Below are positions 16,591 to 24,926 of a stretch of 64,000 nt of DNA, one piece after another; within the stretch, counting starts at the first letter, position 1; the number at the start of each line of letters is the position of its first letter. The DNA comes from Hwangdonia lutea (GTDB lineage: Bacteria; Bacteroidota; Bacteroidia; Flavobacteriales; Flavobacteriaceae): NCBI RefSeq assembly GCF_032814565.1, contig NZ_CP136521.1:2328501-2392500 (forward strand), written 5' to 3'. The notes beneath the pieces are model-generated. The model saw nothing but the letters and a program-made list of their open reading frames with translations, was not told the origin of the DNA and made no database searches. Made by a program: the position numbers and the translations under genes.

Positions 16591-18030
16591 TCAGTATTTT
16601 ATACAAACATTTTTTGCTTCGGTAAAAAAACGCAAGGCTTCAAATCCGCCTTCACGACCAATCCCACTTGCTTTAACACCGCCAAACGGCGTACGTAAAT
16701 CGCGTAACATCCACGTGTTTACCCAAACAATTCCCGCTTGCAATTGGTTGCTCATTCGCATGGTACGTTTTACATCGTTGGTCCAAAGGGTTGCCGATAA
16801 GCCGTATTTTACTTGGTTTGCCATTTGTAAAACTTCATCTTCGGTATTAAAAGGCATGATGCTTACTACGGGCCCGAAAATTTCTTCTTGGTTTACGGTG
16901 CATTCGTTGGTTTTAACTTCAATTATGGTGGGCTCTAAATAATAACCGTTCTCAAAACCTTTAACTGTTACTTCATTGCCACTACACAAAATAACATTGT
17001 TTTCGGCTTTGGCCATGTTAATATAGTTTTTTACTTTTTTAAGATGTGCTTTTGAAACTAATGCGCCTATATCAGTATCGTTTTTAGATGGATGCCCAAC
17101 TTTAAGTTGCTTAACTTTTTCAACAAAATCGGTTTTAAACTTGTCGTAAATTGAAGCTTCCACAAAAATTCGGCTTCCGCATAAACAAATTTGACCTTGA
17201 TTGGCAAACGATGAACGCACCGTAGTTTCCAACATATCCTCGTAATCGCAATCGGCAAAAATGATGTTTGGGTTTTTGCCCCCAAGTTCTAAAGATAGCT
17301 TTTTAAACATGGGTGCAGCTACTTTTGCAATGTGCGCACCGGTTGTGGTTCCGCCGGTAAACGAAATCGCTTTAATATCCGGATGTTCAATTATCGCTTG
17401 ACCTGTTGTGGTGCCTAAGCCGTGAACAATATTTAGCACGCCTTTGGGGAGGCCGGCCTTATTTAGTAGTTCACTCAAAAGATAAGCTGTCATTGGTGTA
17501 ACTTCGCTAGGTTTTGCAACCACACAGTTTCCTACAGCTATGGCCGGAGCAATTTTCCATGTAAACAAATAGAGTGGCAAATTCCATGGTGAAATACAAC
17601 CAACAACACCAATAGGTTGCCTTAAAGTATAGTTGATAGCATTTTGCCCCACGCTGTCGTGACTTTCGCTGGCAAATTGGGTGATGGCATTCCCAAAGAA
17701 CCTGAAATTACTTGCTGCTCTTGGGATATCAACGGTTTTTGCTAAACCGATGGGTTTGCCATTGTCTTTGCTTTCGGCCTCGGCAAAGCGCTGTATACTA
17801 CTTTCTAATAATTCTGAAATTTTTATTAGGATTCTACTGCGCTCTTCAAGAGTGGTTTGCGACCACGTTGGAAAAGCCGATTTTGCTGCGATATATGCAT
17901 TTTCTACATCTTCTTTTGAAGAGTTTGGTAGTTGCCCGTAAACTTCGCCATTTGATGGGTTGTAGTTGTCTAGCCACTCATTTTCGATTGGATTATGGAA
18001 GTTGCCGTTTATGTAGTTTTGGATGTTCAT
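16591..18030 (-). CDS. nbaE: 2-aminomuconate (hydroxymuconate) semialdehyde dehydrogenase
   Basis: 479 residues, NAD-dependent aldehyde dehydrogenase. Cofactor loop ISFTGGTTTG, general base Glu248 (LELGGKNPN) and nucleophile Cys282 in NQGQICLCGSRI, whose ICLC string is typical of muconate-semialdehyde dehydrogenases (2-hydroxymuconate and 2-aminomuconate types). It oxidises the ACMSD product to 2-aminomuconate. Specificity is assigned mostly from the neighbours. A 24-base inverted repeat separates it from the deaminase gene. Confidence 0.9.
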   Translation of the reverse strand: MNIQNYINGNFHNPIENEWLDNYNPSNGEVYGQLPNSSKEDVENAYIAAKSAFPTWSQTTLEERSRILIKISELLESSIQRFAEAESKDNGKPIGLAKTVDIPRAASNFRFFGNAITQFASESHDSVGQNAINYTLRQPIGVVGCISPWNLPLYLFTWKIAPAIAVGNCVVAKPSEVTPMTAYLLSELLNKAGLPKGVLNIVHGLGTTTGQAIIEHPDIKAISFTGGTTTGAHIAKVAAPMFKKLSLELGGKNPNIIFADCDYEDMLETTVRSSFANQGQICLCGSRIFVEASIYDKFKTDFVEKVKQLKVGHPSKNDTDIGALVSKAHLKKVKNYINMAKAENNVILCSGNEVTVKGFENGYYLEPTIIEVKTNECTVNQEEIFGPVVSIMPFNTEDEVLQMANQVKYGLSATLWTNDVKRTMRMSNQLQAGIVWVNTWMLRDLRTPFGGVKASGIGREGGFEALRFFTEAKNVCIKY

Positions 18031-18035
18031 ATTTT

Positions 18036-18109
18036 GTCATTCCTGCGAAGGCAGGAATCTACTTTTTAGTTTCAGCTTTTAATGGATTCCTGCCTTCGCA
18101 GGAATGACA
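18036..18109. repeat. Perfect 24-base inverted repeat (family B pair)
   Basis: GTCATTCCTGCGAAGGCAGG plus AATC at 18036-18059 is matched by its exact reverse complement ending at 18108, with about 25 bases between. Each arm is itself palindromic (CCTGCGAAGGCAGG). It fills the gap between the dehydrogenase start and the deaminase stop. Confidence 0.85.
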
Positions 18110-18110
18110 A

Positions 18111-18545
18111 TTATTGTTTTTTATAAGCCATTACCTTAATCTCCACCACCAAATCGGGGTGCGGTAATTGGTGTACTGCCACGGTGGTTCGAGTGGGGCC
18201 TGTTTCCTTATCAAAAAATTCTGCGTAAGCTTTATTGTAACCTGCAAAGTCATTCATATTTACTAAAAAAGTGGTTACATCAACCACATCTTTTAAAGTG
18301 GCGCCTTCTTTGGCTAAGTTTTTTTCGATGTTTAATAGAACTTCGCGGGTTTGTGTTTCTATATTTAAACGCTTGGTTCCCATCTCATCGATAATGTCGA
18401 CGCCAGCAATGGTATTGTCTGCACGACGAGAACTGGTGCCCGATACAAATATAAAATCGCCCACGCGCTTGGTGTGTGGGTATGCGCCTCTTGGGGTTAC
18501 GTTAGTTCCTGCGGAGGCAGGAATCTCATTTTTTTTGTTACTCAT
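18111..18545 (-). CDS. nbaF: RidA-family 2-aminomuconate deaminase
   Basis: 144 residues with the RidA (YjgF/UK114) fold: [24 protein letters not shown], a central [11 protein letters not shown] and the C-terminal [25 protein letters not shown]. Length and the VSGTSSRR string match 2-aminomuconate deaminases rather than generic RidA. It releases ammonia from 2-aminomuconate. Oddly, residues 7-13 (EIPASAG) are encoded by a family B repeat that has entered the 5' end of the reading frame. An internal start is not obvious, so the repeat is probably translated. Confidence 0.88.
   Translation of the reverse strand: MSNKKNEIPASAGTNVTPRGAYPHTKRVGDFIFVSGTSSRRADNTIAGVDIIDEMGTKRLNIETQTREVLLNIEKNLAKEGATLKDVVDVTTFLVNMNDFAGYNKAYAEFFDKETGPTRTTVAVHQLPHPDLVVEIKVMAYKKQ
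18505..18528. repeat. Family B repeat half-site inside the deaminase 5' end
   Basis: GTTCCTGCGGAGGCAGGAATC resembles the arms of the 18036-18109 repeat (GTCATTCCTGCGAAGGCAGG...). It lies within codons 7-14 of the RidA-family gene on the other strand. Confidence 0.65.
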
Positions 18546-18783
18546 AATTCTTACTTTTTTTCTTTCTGTTCATTTTATCTTGATACAAAACGAACCAAAA
18601 AATCATATTGAAATGAGGAAATCCCTGCGGAACATTCTCTTTCGGAATTACGTGCTTAAAGCTTCGCTTTGCATCTTCATTCCTTCGTTCATTATTTCTG
18701 CATTTCAATGTTCAACTCTCCGAGTTGATTTGGGACTTTTATTTTTATTATGTTTTGTCTGTCCCTAATTATTTTTTTCAATT
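18546..18783. other. Gap between deaminase and kmo, no gene seen
   Basis: About 240 bases without a convincing reading frame. It contains short complementary stretches (CATATTGAAATGAGGAAAT and ATTTCTGCATTTCAATG) and reads like degenerate repeat sequence. The frame covering it on the plus strand is antisense to the deaminase and is not supported. Confidence 0.4.
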
Positions 18784-18832
18784 CTGCTAACTGCTAACTG
18801 CTAACTGCTAACTGCTAACTGCTAACTGCTAA
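18784..18832. repeat. Heptanucleotide tandem repeat (CTGCTAA)x7
   Basis: Seven perfect, uninterrupted copies of CTGCTAA (TTAGCAG on the coding strand) end two bases before the stop codon of kmo. Copy number is expected to vary by slippage. Confidence 0.95.
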
Positions 18833-18834
18833 CT

Positions 18835-20274
18835 TTAGTGTAATCCTGCAATTTTATCTTCTTCTAAAATAGCTTCGGTTTCTTGCTTTATTTTTTCTAG
18901 TATTGTTTTTAAATCTTCTTTTGTCATATCGATACTATCGTCTCCGTTCAAGATAGACTTCGTCGAGATGTTGCCATCTACTAATAAATTCAAAATCGCT
19001 TTGTCTTGCGCGCGTCCTTTTAACATAGCTTCGCGGTATCCTAAATTTTCATTAAATGTTACCAATGCGTATTTTGAAGCATAATCATCTGGAAAATGTT
19101 CTTCTAAAAGCATTTCCAATTTACGCTTTTCTTGGAACATAGGATTTGCTGTATGGGATTTCATTTCATAGAAATTATCAATCGCTAAATCAGCAATGGC
19201 ATCGGTATCTTTTTTACGTGTTTTTTCGTAGGCTGCAAATGTGGCTTCCCAACTTTCTAGTTTTTGGTCTAAAATGTTATCAAATATAACCACATCTTCA
19301 AACGATGCGTTCATGCCCTGTCCGTAAAACGGAACGATGGCATGTGCCGCATCGCCCATTAAAAGCGTATTGCCTTTGTAATGCCAAGGCGAACATTTTA
19401 CGGTGCCCAAAGGCGACGTTGGATTTTCAAAAAAATCATCAATTAAATTGGGCATTAAGGCTAAAGCGTCTGGGAATTCTTTTTGGAAAAACTCTAAAAC
19501 GGTATCTTCGGTGGTTAAATTATTAAAATGATATTCGCCTTCATCGTAACTTAAAAATAGCGTTACCGTAAAACTGCCGTCTAAATTTGGTAGAGCAATG
19601 AGCATAAACGTACCACGAGGCCAAATATGAAGCGCGTTTTTATAAGTTTTAAAATCGCCATTTTCCTTTGGAAGAATACTGAGTTCTTTATAACCGTGCG
19701 TTAAGTAATCTTGCGAAAAACTGAATAAAAACTTTTTGCCTAAAAAATAGCTTTTTCGCAGTACAGAGCCTGCACCATCGGTAGCTATAATAATATCGGC
19801 ATCTTCAATAAATTGATCTTTGGTATTGTAATCTTGAAATAGGGCGGTGGTTTTTTCAAAATCGACCGATTTACACTTTTTGTTGAAATAAACCGAAACG
19901 TTTTTGTGCTTTTCGGCTTCGGTTAAAAGTAAAGCATTGAGTTGGCCGCGTGAAATGGAGTTGATGTATTCATCCTCTCGACCGCTGTAATTCGATAAAT
20001 GGGTATGGCCTTTTTTATCGTGAATCATTCTACCATGCATTGGGATGCAGAGCGACCTGACTTTGTCTTCAATACCAACAAGCTTCATGGCTTTAATACC
20101 ACGGTCTGAAAGTGCTAAGTTTATGGAACGACCTGCTGAAATGTCTACTTTACGTAAGTCTGGGCGCATTTCGTAAACGGAAACATGATACCCGCGTTGG
20201 CCTAATCTTAGTGCCAGAAGGCTGCCACACAATCCTGCTCCAATGATTAGTATGTTTTGTTGTTTTTCTTTCAT
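18835..20274 (-). CDS. kmo: Kynurenine 3-monooxygenase
   Basis: 479 residues, FAD-dependent aromatic hydroxylase. The dinucleotide-binding GAGLCGSLLALRLGQRG is at the N-terminus. GRSINLALSDRG is the KMO-typical motif, followed by DADIIIATDGAGS and the FAD ribityl motif LLMGDAAHAIVPFYGQGMNASFED. It hydroxylates kynurenine to 3-hydroxykynurenine. I chose the ATG at 20272-20274; an ATG three codons upstream is created by an adjoining repeat. It is followed downstream by the aminomuconate genes and preceded by kynureninase. Confidence 0.95.
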   Translation of the reverse strand: MKEKQQNILIIGAGLCGSLLALRLGQRGYHVSVYEMRPDLRKVDISAGRSINLALSDRGIKAMKLVGIEDKVRSLCIPMHGRMIHDKKGHTHLSNYSGREDEYINSISRGQLNALLLTEAEKHKNVSVYFNKKCKSVDFEKTTALFQDYNTKDQFIEDADIIIATDGAGSVLRKSYFLGKKFLFSFSQDYLTHGYKELSILPKENGDFKTYKNALHIWPRGTFMLIALPNLDGSFTVTLFLSYDEGEYHFNNLTTEDTVLEFFQKEFPDALALMPNLIDDFFENPTSPLGTVKCSPWHYKGNTLLMGDAAHAIVPFYGQGMNASFEDVVIFDNILDQKLESWEATFAAYEKTRKKDTDAIADLAIDNFYEMKSHTANPMFQEKRKLEMLLEEHFPDDYASKYALVTFNENLGYREAMLKGRAQDKAILNLLVDGNISTKSILNGDDSIDMTKEDLKTILEKIKQETEAILEEDKIAGLH

Positions 20275-20278
20275 TTTT

Positions 20279-20382
20279 GTCATTCCTGAACTTGTTTCAG
20301 GATCTCATTGTTATTAATATTTTAATTTAGAGTGGATTCCTGCATTCACTTCGACAAGCTCAGTATGGCACGCAGGAATGAC
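20279..20382. repeat. Family B repeat with degenerate arms
   Basis: GTCATTCCTGAACTTGTTTC at the left and GCACGCAGGAATGAC at the right form inverted ends, with GGATTCCTGC and a TTCGACAAGCTCAGTATGGC insert. It occupies the kynU-kmo gap and supplies an alternative upstream ATG for kmo. Confidence 0.65.
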
Positions 20383-20385
20383 AAA

Positions 20386-21681
20386 TCAATTTAAAATACG
20401 CTTCAATCTTTCAACCAAATTATAAACATCTTCAAACGAGTTGTAAAGTGGCACGGGCGCACAGCGTATTACATCGGGTTCTCTCCAATCGCTAATTACT
20501 CCATTTTCGGTCAATTTGTTATGCAAACTTTTGTCGGCATTTTTAACTTGAATGGATAGTTGGCAGCCCCGTTCATTGGGTTTTTCGGGTGTAATAATTC
20601 TTATGGTATCTTCGCCTAACTGTTTTAACAAAAACTCAAAATAACCCGTGAGCTTTTTAGATTTTTTAGCGAGCTTTTTTATACCAACTTCTTCAATCAT
20701 ATCGAGTGATGCTTTTATGGCGGCCATCGATAAAATGGGCGGATTGCTAAGTTGCCAACCTTCGGCCCCCGGAATAACATCAAATTCATCGCGCATATTA
20801 AAACGTGTTTGTTTGTTGTGGCTCCACCAACCTGTAAATCGGTTTAAGCTGTTATCGTGCGCATGACGCTCGTGCACGAAACAACCGGCTAAACTTCCGG
20901 GACCTGAGTTTAGGTATTTGTAAGTACACCAAACGGCAAAATCAGCTCCGGAATCGTGTAAATTCAGTTCGACATTTCCTGCGCCGTGGGCACAGTCAAA
21001 CCCTACTTTACAACCGTGTTTATGTCCGAGTTCAGTTATTTTTTTTAAATCGAAAAATTGCCCCGTGTAATAATTAACGCCTCCAATCATAATGAGCGCT
21101 ATTTCATCACCTTGGTCTTTTAAAATAGTTTCTAAATCTTTAGTTCTTAATAATTCTTCACCTTTTCGTGGTTTCCATAAAACCACTCCCTCTTTATCAT
21201 CAAATCCATGATGACGCAATTGCGATTCAACCGCATATTTATCAGACGGAAACGCATTACTTTCAATAAGTATTTTATAACGTGTTTTTGTAGGTTTATA
21301 AAACGATACCATCATAAAATGAAGGTTTGCCGTTAGGGTATTCATTACCACCACTTCTATGGATTTTGCGCCTACTACATTTGCCATACTTTTGGTTAAA
21401 AACTCGTGGTAACCCAACCATGGATTTTTAGCTTCGGTGTGCCCTTCAACCCCTAAATTAGCCCAATCTTCAAGCTCTTGGTTTATATAGTTTTTGGTAG
21501 TTTTTGGCTGTAAACCAAGTGAGTTTCCAGTCATGTAAATCAACTCATTTCCCTGTTCGTTTTTTGGAATATGAAACTGATTTCTGTAGCCTGCTAATGC
21601 ATCGTTTTGGTCCTGCTGTTGTGCGTAATCAAGACCTAGTTTATAATCGGACAAAGTGAAGGGTTTTTCGGTTTCTAACAA
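20386..21681 (-). CDS. kynU: Kynureninase
   Basis: 431 residues, fold-type I PLP enzyme. N-terminal region YRNQFHIPK and MTGNSLGLQPK, VVVMNTLTANLH, the PLP aspartate in GFDCAHGAGNVEL, and the Schiff-base lysine Lys255 in WCTYKYLNSGPG. It cleaves 3-hydroxykynurenine to 3-hydroxyanthranilate and alanine. No ATG lies near the expected N-terminus, so the start is taken as TTG (21679-21681). It is first in the cluster and divergent from the CDGSH gene, with about 90 bases between them for both promoters. Confidence 0.95.
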   Translation of the reverse strand: MLETEKPFTLSDYKLGLDYAQQQDQNDALAGYRNQFHIPKNEQGNELIYMTGNSLGLQPKTTKNYINQELEDWANLGVEGHTEAKNPWLGYHEFLTKSMANVVGAKSIEVVVMNTLTANLHFMMVSFYKPTKTRYKILIESNAFPSDKYAVESQLRHHGFDDKEGVVLWKPRKGEELLRTKDLETILKDQGDEIALIMIGGVNYYTGQFFDLKKITELGHKHGCKVGFDCAHGAGNVELNLHDSGADFAVWCTYKYLNSGPGSLAGCFVHERHAHDNSLNRFTGWWSHNKQTRFNMRDEFDVIPGAEGWQLSNPPILSMAAIKASLDMIEEVGIKKLAKKSKKLTGYFEFLLKQLGEDTIRIITPEKPNERGCQLSIQVKNADKSLHNKLTENGVISDWREPDVIRCAPVPLYNSFEDVYNLVERLKRILN

Positions 21682-21771
21682 AAATAAGAATTATATATTT
21701 AGAAACGAACCGATAAATTAGACTAAATTTTTAGTGAATCTTTTTTGTATATTTAGTAAAAACTTTAAGGT

Positions 21772-22191
21772 ATGGGAAAAATTAAAGAATATTCGAACGT
21801 AGAAACAACGGTGGTTTGGGAGGCTGAAAAGTGCATACATTCGGCAATTTGTGCCAAAGGTTTGCCCGAAGTATTCCAGCCCAAAGAAAGGCCTTGGGTA
21901 AAAATTGATGCTGCAAAAACCGATGCTATTATCGATCAAGTAAAACAATGTCCTTCGGGTGCATTAACGTATTATATGAATGCTGAAGGCGATAAGACAG
22001 CCGAAACATTGGAAACCAAAGTTGAGGTTTTGGAAAACGGCCCATTATTGGTTTACGGTACACTTAAGGTTACCCATAAAGATGGCAGCGAAGAAATTAA
22101 AAATAAAACCACTGCTTTTTGCCGATGTGGTGCATCAAACAACAAACCTTTTTGCGATGGTACCCATGTAAAGGCATCGTTTAAAGGCTAA
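21772..22191 (+). CDS. Two-domain iron-sulfur protein (Fer4_19 plus CDGSH)
   Basis: 139 residues. The N-terminal half is a divergent ferredoxin-like domain (CIHSAIC at 22-28 and QCPSGALTYY near 64-73). The C-terminal half carries the CDGSH iron-sulfur motif FCRCGASNNKPFCDGTH with its three Cys and one His cluster ligands. It is likely a small cytosolic electron-transfer or cluster-carrier protein. It is divergent from kynU; a link to the FAD monooxygenase is conceivable but only inferred. Confidence 0.9.
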   Translation: MGKIKEYSNVETTVVWEAEKCIHSAICAKGLPEVFQPKERPWVKIDAAKTDAIIDQVKQCPSGALTYYMNAEGDKTAETLETKVEVLENGPLLVYGTLKVTHKDGSEEIKNKTTAFCRCGASNNKPFCDGTHVKASFKG

Positions 22192-22210
22192 CATGAAATG
22201 CTAAAAAAGG

Positions 22211-22245
22211 GAAAAGCGCTTTAATCAATGATTAAAGCGCTTTTC
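22211..22245. terminator. Bidirectional terminator
   Basis: AAAAGCGCTTTAATCA and its exact complement TGATTAAAGCGCTTTT sit back to back, giving a long perfect stem with A and T tails between the convergent CDGSH and lipoprotein genes. Confidence 0.85.
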
Positions 22246-22341
22246 ATATATATAGGCGCAAATGCGGAAAAAACTATCTATACTTTATATACGGTATAAG
22301 TCGTAATTTAGATGTTTACCTTACAGTAAAATAGTAAAATG

Positions 22342-23010
22342 TTACTCTACGGTAATTTTTACATCGGAAAAGTTAAGATTCCAGTTTTCGCCCTGTTTTT
22401 TATGCTCTAAAGCTATTTTTATGCCCTTAAAATCTTGATGGTTTTCAAAGGTGGTAATCATCGATGGGTCTTTTTGATTGCCTTTTCTAAACACCCATTC
22501 CCGAATTAAATAATCCGTATCGAAATAAATATCATAAGCATCGCCAGGTGTGTAACCGCCATCGTTTGAATAGGTTAAAGTAATTTTATTCATGTCGCTT
22601 TTACTAATGGGTGCTTCTGCTTTAACGGGTTCCGAAATGGTCGTGCCAGAATCCCAAACCAATTGAAACGGCACAAGTAACCAGAATTTGTCATTAATAA
22701 ATCCTTGGTCTGCTTTTAGGCTCGTACTATCAATCGAAGCCCTATTATACGAAACCGTTTCATTATTCATCGTCATACTAACTGCATTGGTTTTTGGGTT
22801 CCAGCGCCAGCTTCTCTCAAAATGGCTGCTATCTCTATCTACATTAAAAGTAAATTGAATTTCGGTAACGTTTTTCCAGTTTTCAAAACCATGTGCTTTT
22901 GCTATTTTTTCAGCCACCGTAAGTTGTGGTTCAACTGTTTTGCTTTCGGGTTTTTGCTTGCAACCAAAGAAAATTAAGGTTGTAAAAACAATGTAAATGA
23001 AGTTTTTCAT
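22342..23010 (-). CDS. Lipoprotein of unknown function
   Basis: 222 residues with a lipoprotein signal peptide (lipobox IFFGC, Cys17). The mature part starts with a KAHGFENWKNVTEIQFTF string and is rich in beta strands. It may be related to DUF6503-type proteins, but I cannot confirm that. No catalytic motif. Probably outer-membrane or periplasmic. Monocistronic, sharing the terminator at 22211-22245. Confidence 0.7.
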   Translation of the reverse strand: MKNFIYIVFTTLIFFGCKQKPESKTVEPQLTVAEKIAKAHGFENWKNVTEIQFTFNVDRDSSHFERSWRWNPKTNAVSMTMNNETVSYNRASIDSTSLKADQGFINDKFWLLVPFQLVWDSGTTISEPVKAEAPISKSDMNKITLTYSNDGGYTPGDAYDIYFDTDYLIREWVFRKGNQKDPSMITTFENHQDFKGIKIALEHKKQGENWNLNFSDVKITVE

Positions 23011-23042
23011 AATTTAGATTTTTGTAAAGATATCATTTGAAG

Positions 23043-23843
23043 ATGACAACCAATAATAAATATTTTAAAACCAATAAAGCGACTTGGAACGAAAAAGTAA
23101 AAGTACACGCTAAAAGTGCGATGTATAATTTAGAGGAATTTAAAAAAGGAAAGTTGTCTTTAATGCCTTATGAATTGAATGCTTTGGGTGATGTAAAAGG
23201 GAAATCGTTGTTGCATTTACAATGTCATTTTGGACAAGATACACTGAGTTGGAGTAGGCTGGGAGCCCACTGTACGGGCATTGATTTGAGCGATGAGGGT
23301 ATCAAATTGGCAAAAGAATTAAATGAAGAATTAAAGCTTGATGCCAAATTTGTGTGTTGTAATGTTTTGGACACCTCGGCGTTTGTAAAAGACACCTTCG
23401 ATATTGTTTTTACCAGTTACGGCGTAATAGGTTGGTTGCCCGATTTAAAACCTTGGGGTGAAATGATTGCGGAGCGTTTAAAAAAAGGCGGTACCTTTTA
23501 TATGGTTGAATTTCACCCGATAGTTTGGATGTTCGATTATTTGGAAGGCAAACCCATTATGACATATGGCTATATGCAAAACGATGTGATTTATGAAGAA
23601 TATGAAGGCACTTACGCCAATCAAGACTCTAAAATGATTAGTAAGGAATACGGTTGGAATCACGGTTTGGGCGAAGTAGTTTCGGCTTTAACCGAAGCGG
23701 GTTTGCATATCGAGTATTTAAAAGAACACGACGAAAGCCCGTATGATGTGTTGCCAAATTTAGTAGAAACCAAAACAGGCATGTTTGTTACCAAAGATAA
23801 ATTGTACCCTTTAATTTTTGAGTTGAAGGCGAGTAAGGTTTAA
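23043..23843 (+). CDS. Class I SAM-dependent methyltransferase
   Basis: 266 residues from the ATG at 23043, two codons after a TTG. SAM-binding motif LLHLQCHFGQDTLSWSRLGA with GIDLSDEGIKLA as motif II, then FDIVFTSYGVIGWLPDL and the strand before GGTFYMVEFHPIVW. The substrate is unknown. The gene is complete but its stop codon is immediately followed by an orphan IS end, so this is the left edge of the rearranged region. Confidence 0.85.
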   Translation: MTTNNKYFKTNKATWNEKVKVHAKSAMYNLEEFKKGKLSLMPYELNALGDVKGKSLLHLQCHFGQDTLSWSRLGAHCTGIDLSDEGIKLAKELNEELKLDAKFVCCNVLDTSAFVKDTFDIVFTSYGVIGWLPDLKPWGEMIAERLKKGGTFYMVEFHPIVWMFDYLEGKPIMTYGYMQNDVIYEEYEGTYANQDSKMISKEYGWNHGLGEVVSALTEAGLHIEYLKEHDESPYDVLPNLVETKTGMFVTKDKLYPLIFELKASKV

Positions 23844-23845
23844 GG

Positions 23846-23873
23846 TTATGTAGCCTTTATTCAGGATGGGTCA
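23846..23873. repeat. Orphan IS3-family terminal inverted repeat
   Basis: 28 bases starting TTATGTAGCCTTTATTCAGG and ending GGGTCA match the orfA-side end of the IS at 24889-26188 with a single mismatch, in the same orientation. No IS body adjoins it, so it is a relic. Confidence 0.85.
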
Positions 23874-23947
23874 ATGTTAACAATCTTATCGGAATTGCTA
23901 ACATTCCAACACCGTACAATCATCATTATGAGGTAATTAAAAAATAA
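23873..23947 (+). pseudogene. Possible 3' remnant of a gene cut by a former IS insertion
   Basis: Directly after the orphan IS end, one frame reads NVNNLIGIANIPTPY followed by NHHYEVIKK and a stop. The composition looks like a genuine protein C-terminus and there is no start codon. The length is only 24 codons, so this is tentative; the family is unknown. Confidence 0.3.
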
Positions 23948-23970
23948 AATATTAACTTTGAAGAACTAGG

Positions 23971-24870
23971 CTAGTGCTTTTCATAGGACACGGTGTTGCC
24001 AACAGTAGTTTTTATTATTTGTTCCGATTCTTTTTTTATTCCTTCATATTTTTTAATAAACTCTTCGCATTTTTCATTCGCTTTTGGGTTCGTACATTTT
24101 ACTCTTCCAGCTCTTTTGCCGAGAAATTCAAAATATTCGTTGTATTCCCAACATAACTCCCAAATTCCACCTTTAGTTCCACATTCAGCATTAGGTAAAG
24201 CTGTTTCTAAAAACGCATATTCTTTCGTGTTTAAAGTTGCTCGTCCAATTATTATTTTCTTTAAATTATTTAGTTTTAAAATCGGTAAAAATGCAGGAAA
24301 TTCTGTTTTGTTAATTATAAAACCTAAAGAAAAAACTTCAAGATTTGGCAAACCTTCTAAAAATTCAAAATTTTCAATCGGTTGATTCCAGTCAAGTGTT
24401 CCGTCAATGTGCAAATATTTTAAACTTTCAATTCCTTTAAGATTTTCAAAACTCGAAACTTTCCTCAAATTCTCAAAGTGAAGTGATTTCAGTTTCTTTA
24501 AATTTCGCAAAGGTGATAAGTCAGAAAATCCAGAAACATATTCAAGCACAATCTCTTCTAAATTGATTAATTCTCCAATGAATTCTATGTCTTTTGTCCG
24601 CAGATGAGTAATTCTCAATCTTGTTATTTGAGTTAGTTTGCTTATTTTTTGAACTTGTTCTTTACTTGGTTCGTGTAAAGTTATTTCCTCAATATTTGGG
24701 CAATTAAAAACTTGATTCCAATTATTATCATTTTTAGAAATCATTAAAATTCTGACATCTTCTTTGTTTATTATTTCCTCGTTTGCAGAATACGCATATC
24801 TTTCTACATTCGGAATAATTGTCCAATAGTTACCTGTTCTGTCTAAAAAATCTCCAAAATGGTGTTTCAT
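23971..24870 (-). CDS. Leucine-rich repeat protein
   Basis: 299 residues, no signal peptide. Five or more leucine-rich repeats of 22-24 residues span about 60-215 (for example LTQITRLRITHLRTKDIEFI and NLKKLKSLHFENLRKVSSF). A C-terminal helical region carries ELCWEYNEYFEFLGKRAGRV. Likely a cytoplasmic binding protein. The last codons (VGNTVSYEKH) run into a GTTGGCAACACC sequence resembling the start of the palindromic repeat at 26193, suggesting a single-gene accessory cassette. An IS has landed 18 bases upstream of its start codon. Confidence 0.7.
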   Translation of the reverse strand: MKHHFGDFLDRTGNYWTIIPNVERYAYSANEEIINKEDVRILMISKNDNNWNQVFNCPNIEEITLHEPSKEQVQKISKLTQITRLRITHLRTKDIEFIGELINLEEIVLEYVSGFSDLSPLRNLKKLKSLHFENLRKVSSFENLKGIESLKYLHIDGTLDWNQPIENFEFLEGLPNLEVFSLGFIINKTEFPAFLPILKLNNLKKIIIGRATLNTKEYAFLETALPNAECGTKGGIWELCWEYNEYFEFLGKRAGRVKCTNPKANEKCEEFIKKYEGIKKESEQIIKTTVGNTVSYEKH

Positions 24871-24926
24871 TCGTTTGAGTGAGTTCTATGTCTTGTCCTG
24901 AAATATGGCTACAGGTTAAAATTGAT

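Noticed and set aside
18784-18832. CRISPR array or iteron origin
   Set aside because: Seven-base units without spacers are a simple tandem repeat, not CRISPR, and no replication gene is adjacent.
23971-24385. Plus-strand reading frames over the LRR gene
   Set aside because: They are antisense shadows; the minus-strand frame shows regular leucine-rich repeats.
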